Part shown: positions 63,617 through 64,000 of the stretch, piece after piece
Numbering within the stretch: the first letter of the stretch is position 1
Layout: the number at the start of each line of letters is the position of its first letter
From: Xanthocytophaga flava
GTDB taxonomy: Bacteria; Bacteroidota; Bacteroidia; Cytophagales; 172606-1
Reading direction: 5' to 3'
Assembly: GCF_030068545.1 (NCBI RefSeq)
Contig: NZ_JASJOR010000002.1
Coordinates: 496,001-560,000, forward strand
DNA: 64,000 bases
Position numbers and translations under genes: made by a program
Notes under the pieces: model-generated
The model's database searches: none
What the model was told of the DNA's origin: nothing
The model's input: the letters and a program-made list of their open reading frames with translations, nothing else

Positions 63617-64000
63617 ATGAGTAGAATTTTCATGTTCATGAGTTTGTGTGCCTTGTTATGTTATACAAGTTGTACATCACACAAAGAAGAAGAGAAGGAG
63701 GAAGAAACCGAATTTCTGGTTACGAGTCCTTTGAAAAAAGACACAACAGTTCTCAGAGACTATGTTTGTCAAATCCACGCTATAAGCCATATTGAGCTTA
63801 GAGCACTGGAAAAGGGCTACTTGCAAAAGATTTTTGTGGATGAAGGAAAGATGGTCAAAAAAGGGCAGATTATGTTCCAGATTATGCCGATGCTTTATCA
63901 GGCTGAACTGGAAAAATCGAAAGCAGAAGCCAATTTTGCAGAGATTGAATACCTGAACACAAAAAGACTGGCAGATAGCAATGTAGTAGCCCCAAATGAA
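63617..64000 (+). CDS. RND efflux periplasmic adaptor lipoprotein (3' truncated by window)
   Basis: The frame is open from the ATG at 63617 to the window end, 128 codons. A lipoprotein signal 'MSLCALLCYTSC' (Cys about residue 19) anchors it in the membrane. 'PLKKDTTVLRDYVCQIHAIS' and 'IELRALEKGYLQKIFVDEGK' are the first membrane-proximal and lipoyl half-domains of HlyD/AcrA adaptors, followed by 'VKKGQIMFQIMPMLYQAELE' leading into the alpha-hairpin. It should link an inner-membrane RND pump (expected downstream, outside the window) to an outer-membrane channel. The transported compound is unknown. Confidence 0.9.
   Translation, partial: MSRIFMFMSLCALLCYTSCTSHKEEEKEEETEFLVTSPLKKDTTVLRDYVCQIHAISHIELRALEKGYLQKIFVDEGKMVKKGQIMFQIMPMLYQAELEKSKAEANFAEIEYLNTKRLADSNVVAPNE

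Noticed and set aside
1..64000. CRISPR array, prophage, integrative element or rRNA operon
   Set aside because: No regularly spaced direct repeats, no phage structural or integrase genes and no rRNA-like sequence were seen; the only transposase trace is the decayed IS3 fragment.

Overview
The window reads as chromosomal DNA of a free-living member of the Bacteroidota, most likely a Cytophagales-type soil or aquatic bacterium. The signs are a SusC/SusD pair next to a hybrid two-component regulator, RHS proteins of the Bacteroidota type, LytS/LytTR and AraC regulators, malate:quinone oxidoreductase, TAnnTTTG-type -7 promoter boxes and an A+T-rich base composition. No rRNA, tRNA, CRISPR array or phage block was found. 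Names at genus level are inference.

Layout. 1-6.4 kb: the tail of an NmrA-like protein, an AraC regulator, a DUF4267-cupin fusion, a two-domain fasciclin lipoprotein, and a LytS-type kinase with its LytTR regulator. 6.4-11.3 kb: a gene-poor, repeat-rich stretch. It holds a minus-strand mini-operon (flavin reductase, a 57-residue DUF2256 zinc ribbon, DUF2805/TIGR03643) of the kind usually found with photolyase/cryptochrome genes, a decayed IS3-type transposase, and two orphan small genes. 11.3-15.7 kb: a tightly overlapping five-gene stressosome operon (RsbR, RsbS, RsbT, a GHKL-SpoIIE phosphatase, a PAS histidine kinase) with no sigma factor or anti-sigma factor. 16.4-23.2 kb: an aldehyde dehydrogenase with a divergent AraC regulator, then an APC permease and a DPP-IV-type peptidase. 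24-30.1 kb: mqo, a nucleotidyltransferase-like/methyltransferase fusion, a GH29 fucosidase and a YjbQ protein. 30.2-43.3 kb: a co-directional minus-strand locus of secreted proteins: LamG, a DUF4097-like beta-strand protein, a leucine-rich-repeat protein, two RHS proteins (the second ending in an HExxH zincin-like domain) and an overlapping small lipoprotein. 44.4-46.2 kb: three orphan genes. 46.7-49.8 kb: a membrane AraC regulator and a class C serine hydrolase. 49.9-62.7 kb: a polysaccharide utilisation locus (PUL) made of SusD, SusC, a DUF2264/GH154-type enzyme, a GH43-GH105 fusion and a hybrid two-component sensor (HTCS). 63.6 kb to the end: the start of an RND efflux adaptor.

The PUL can be read as one regulon. 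A nearly identical 28-bp element lies in the same orientation 28-29 bp upstream of a TAnnTTTG box in front of both susC and the GH43-GH105 gene, which makes it the best candidate for the HTCS operator. A strong hairpin terminator right after the DUF2264 gene separates the two transcription units. The enzyme set (exo-galactanase-like GH43, unsaturated glucuronyl hydrolase GH105, GH154 beta-glucuronidase-like) points to glucuronidated arabinogalactan or a similar pectic side chain as substrate.

Several families of short, non-autonomous-looking repeats with inverted ends occupy the intergenic spaces (3925-4306, 16031-16394 and a third partial copy near 27.8 kb; 6835-6948 and 25804-25916; 17958-18209 and 29610-29660; palindromes at 6.6 and 18.1 kb). 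They account for most of the spurious small open frames in the window.
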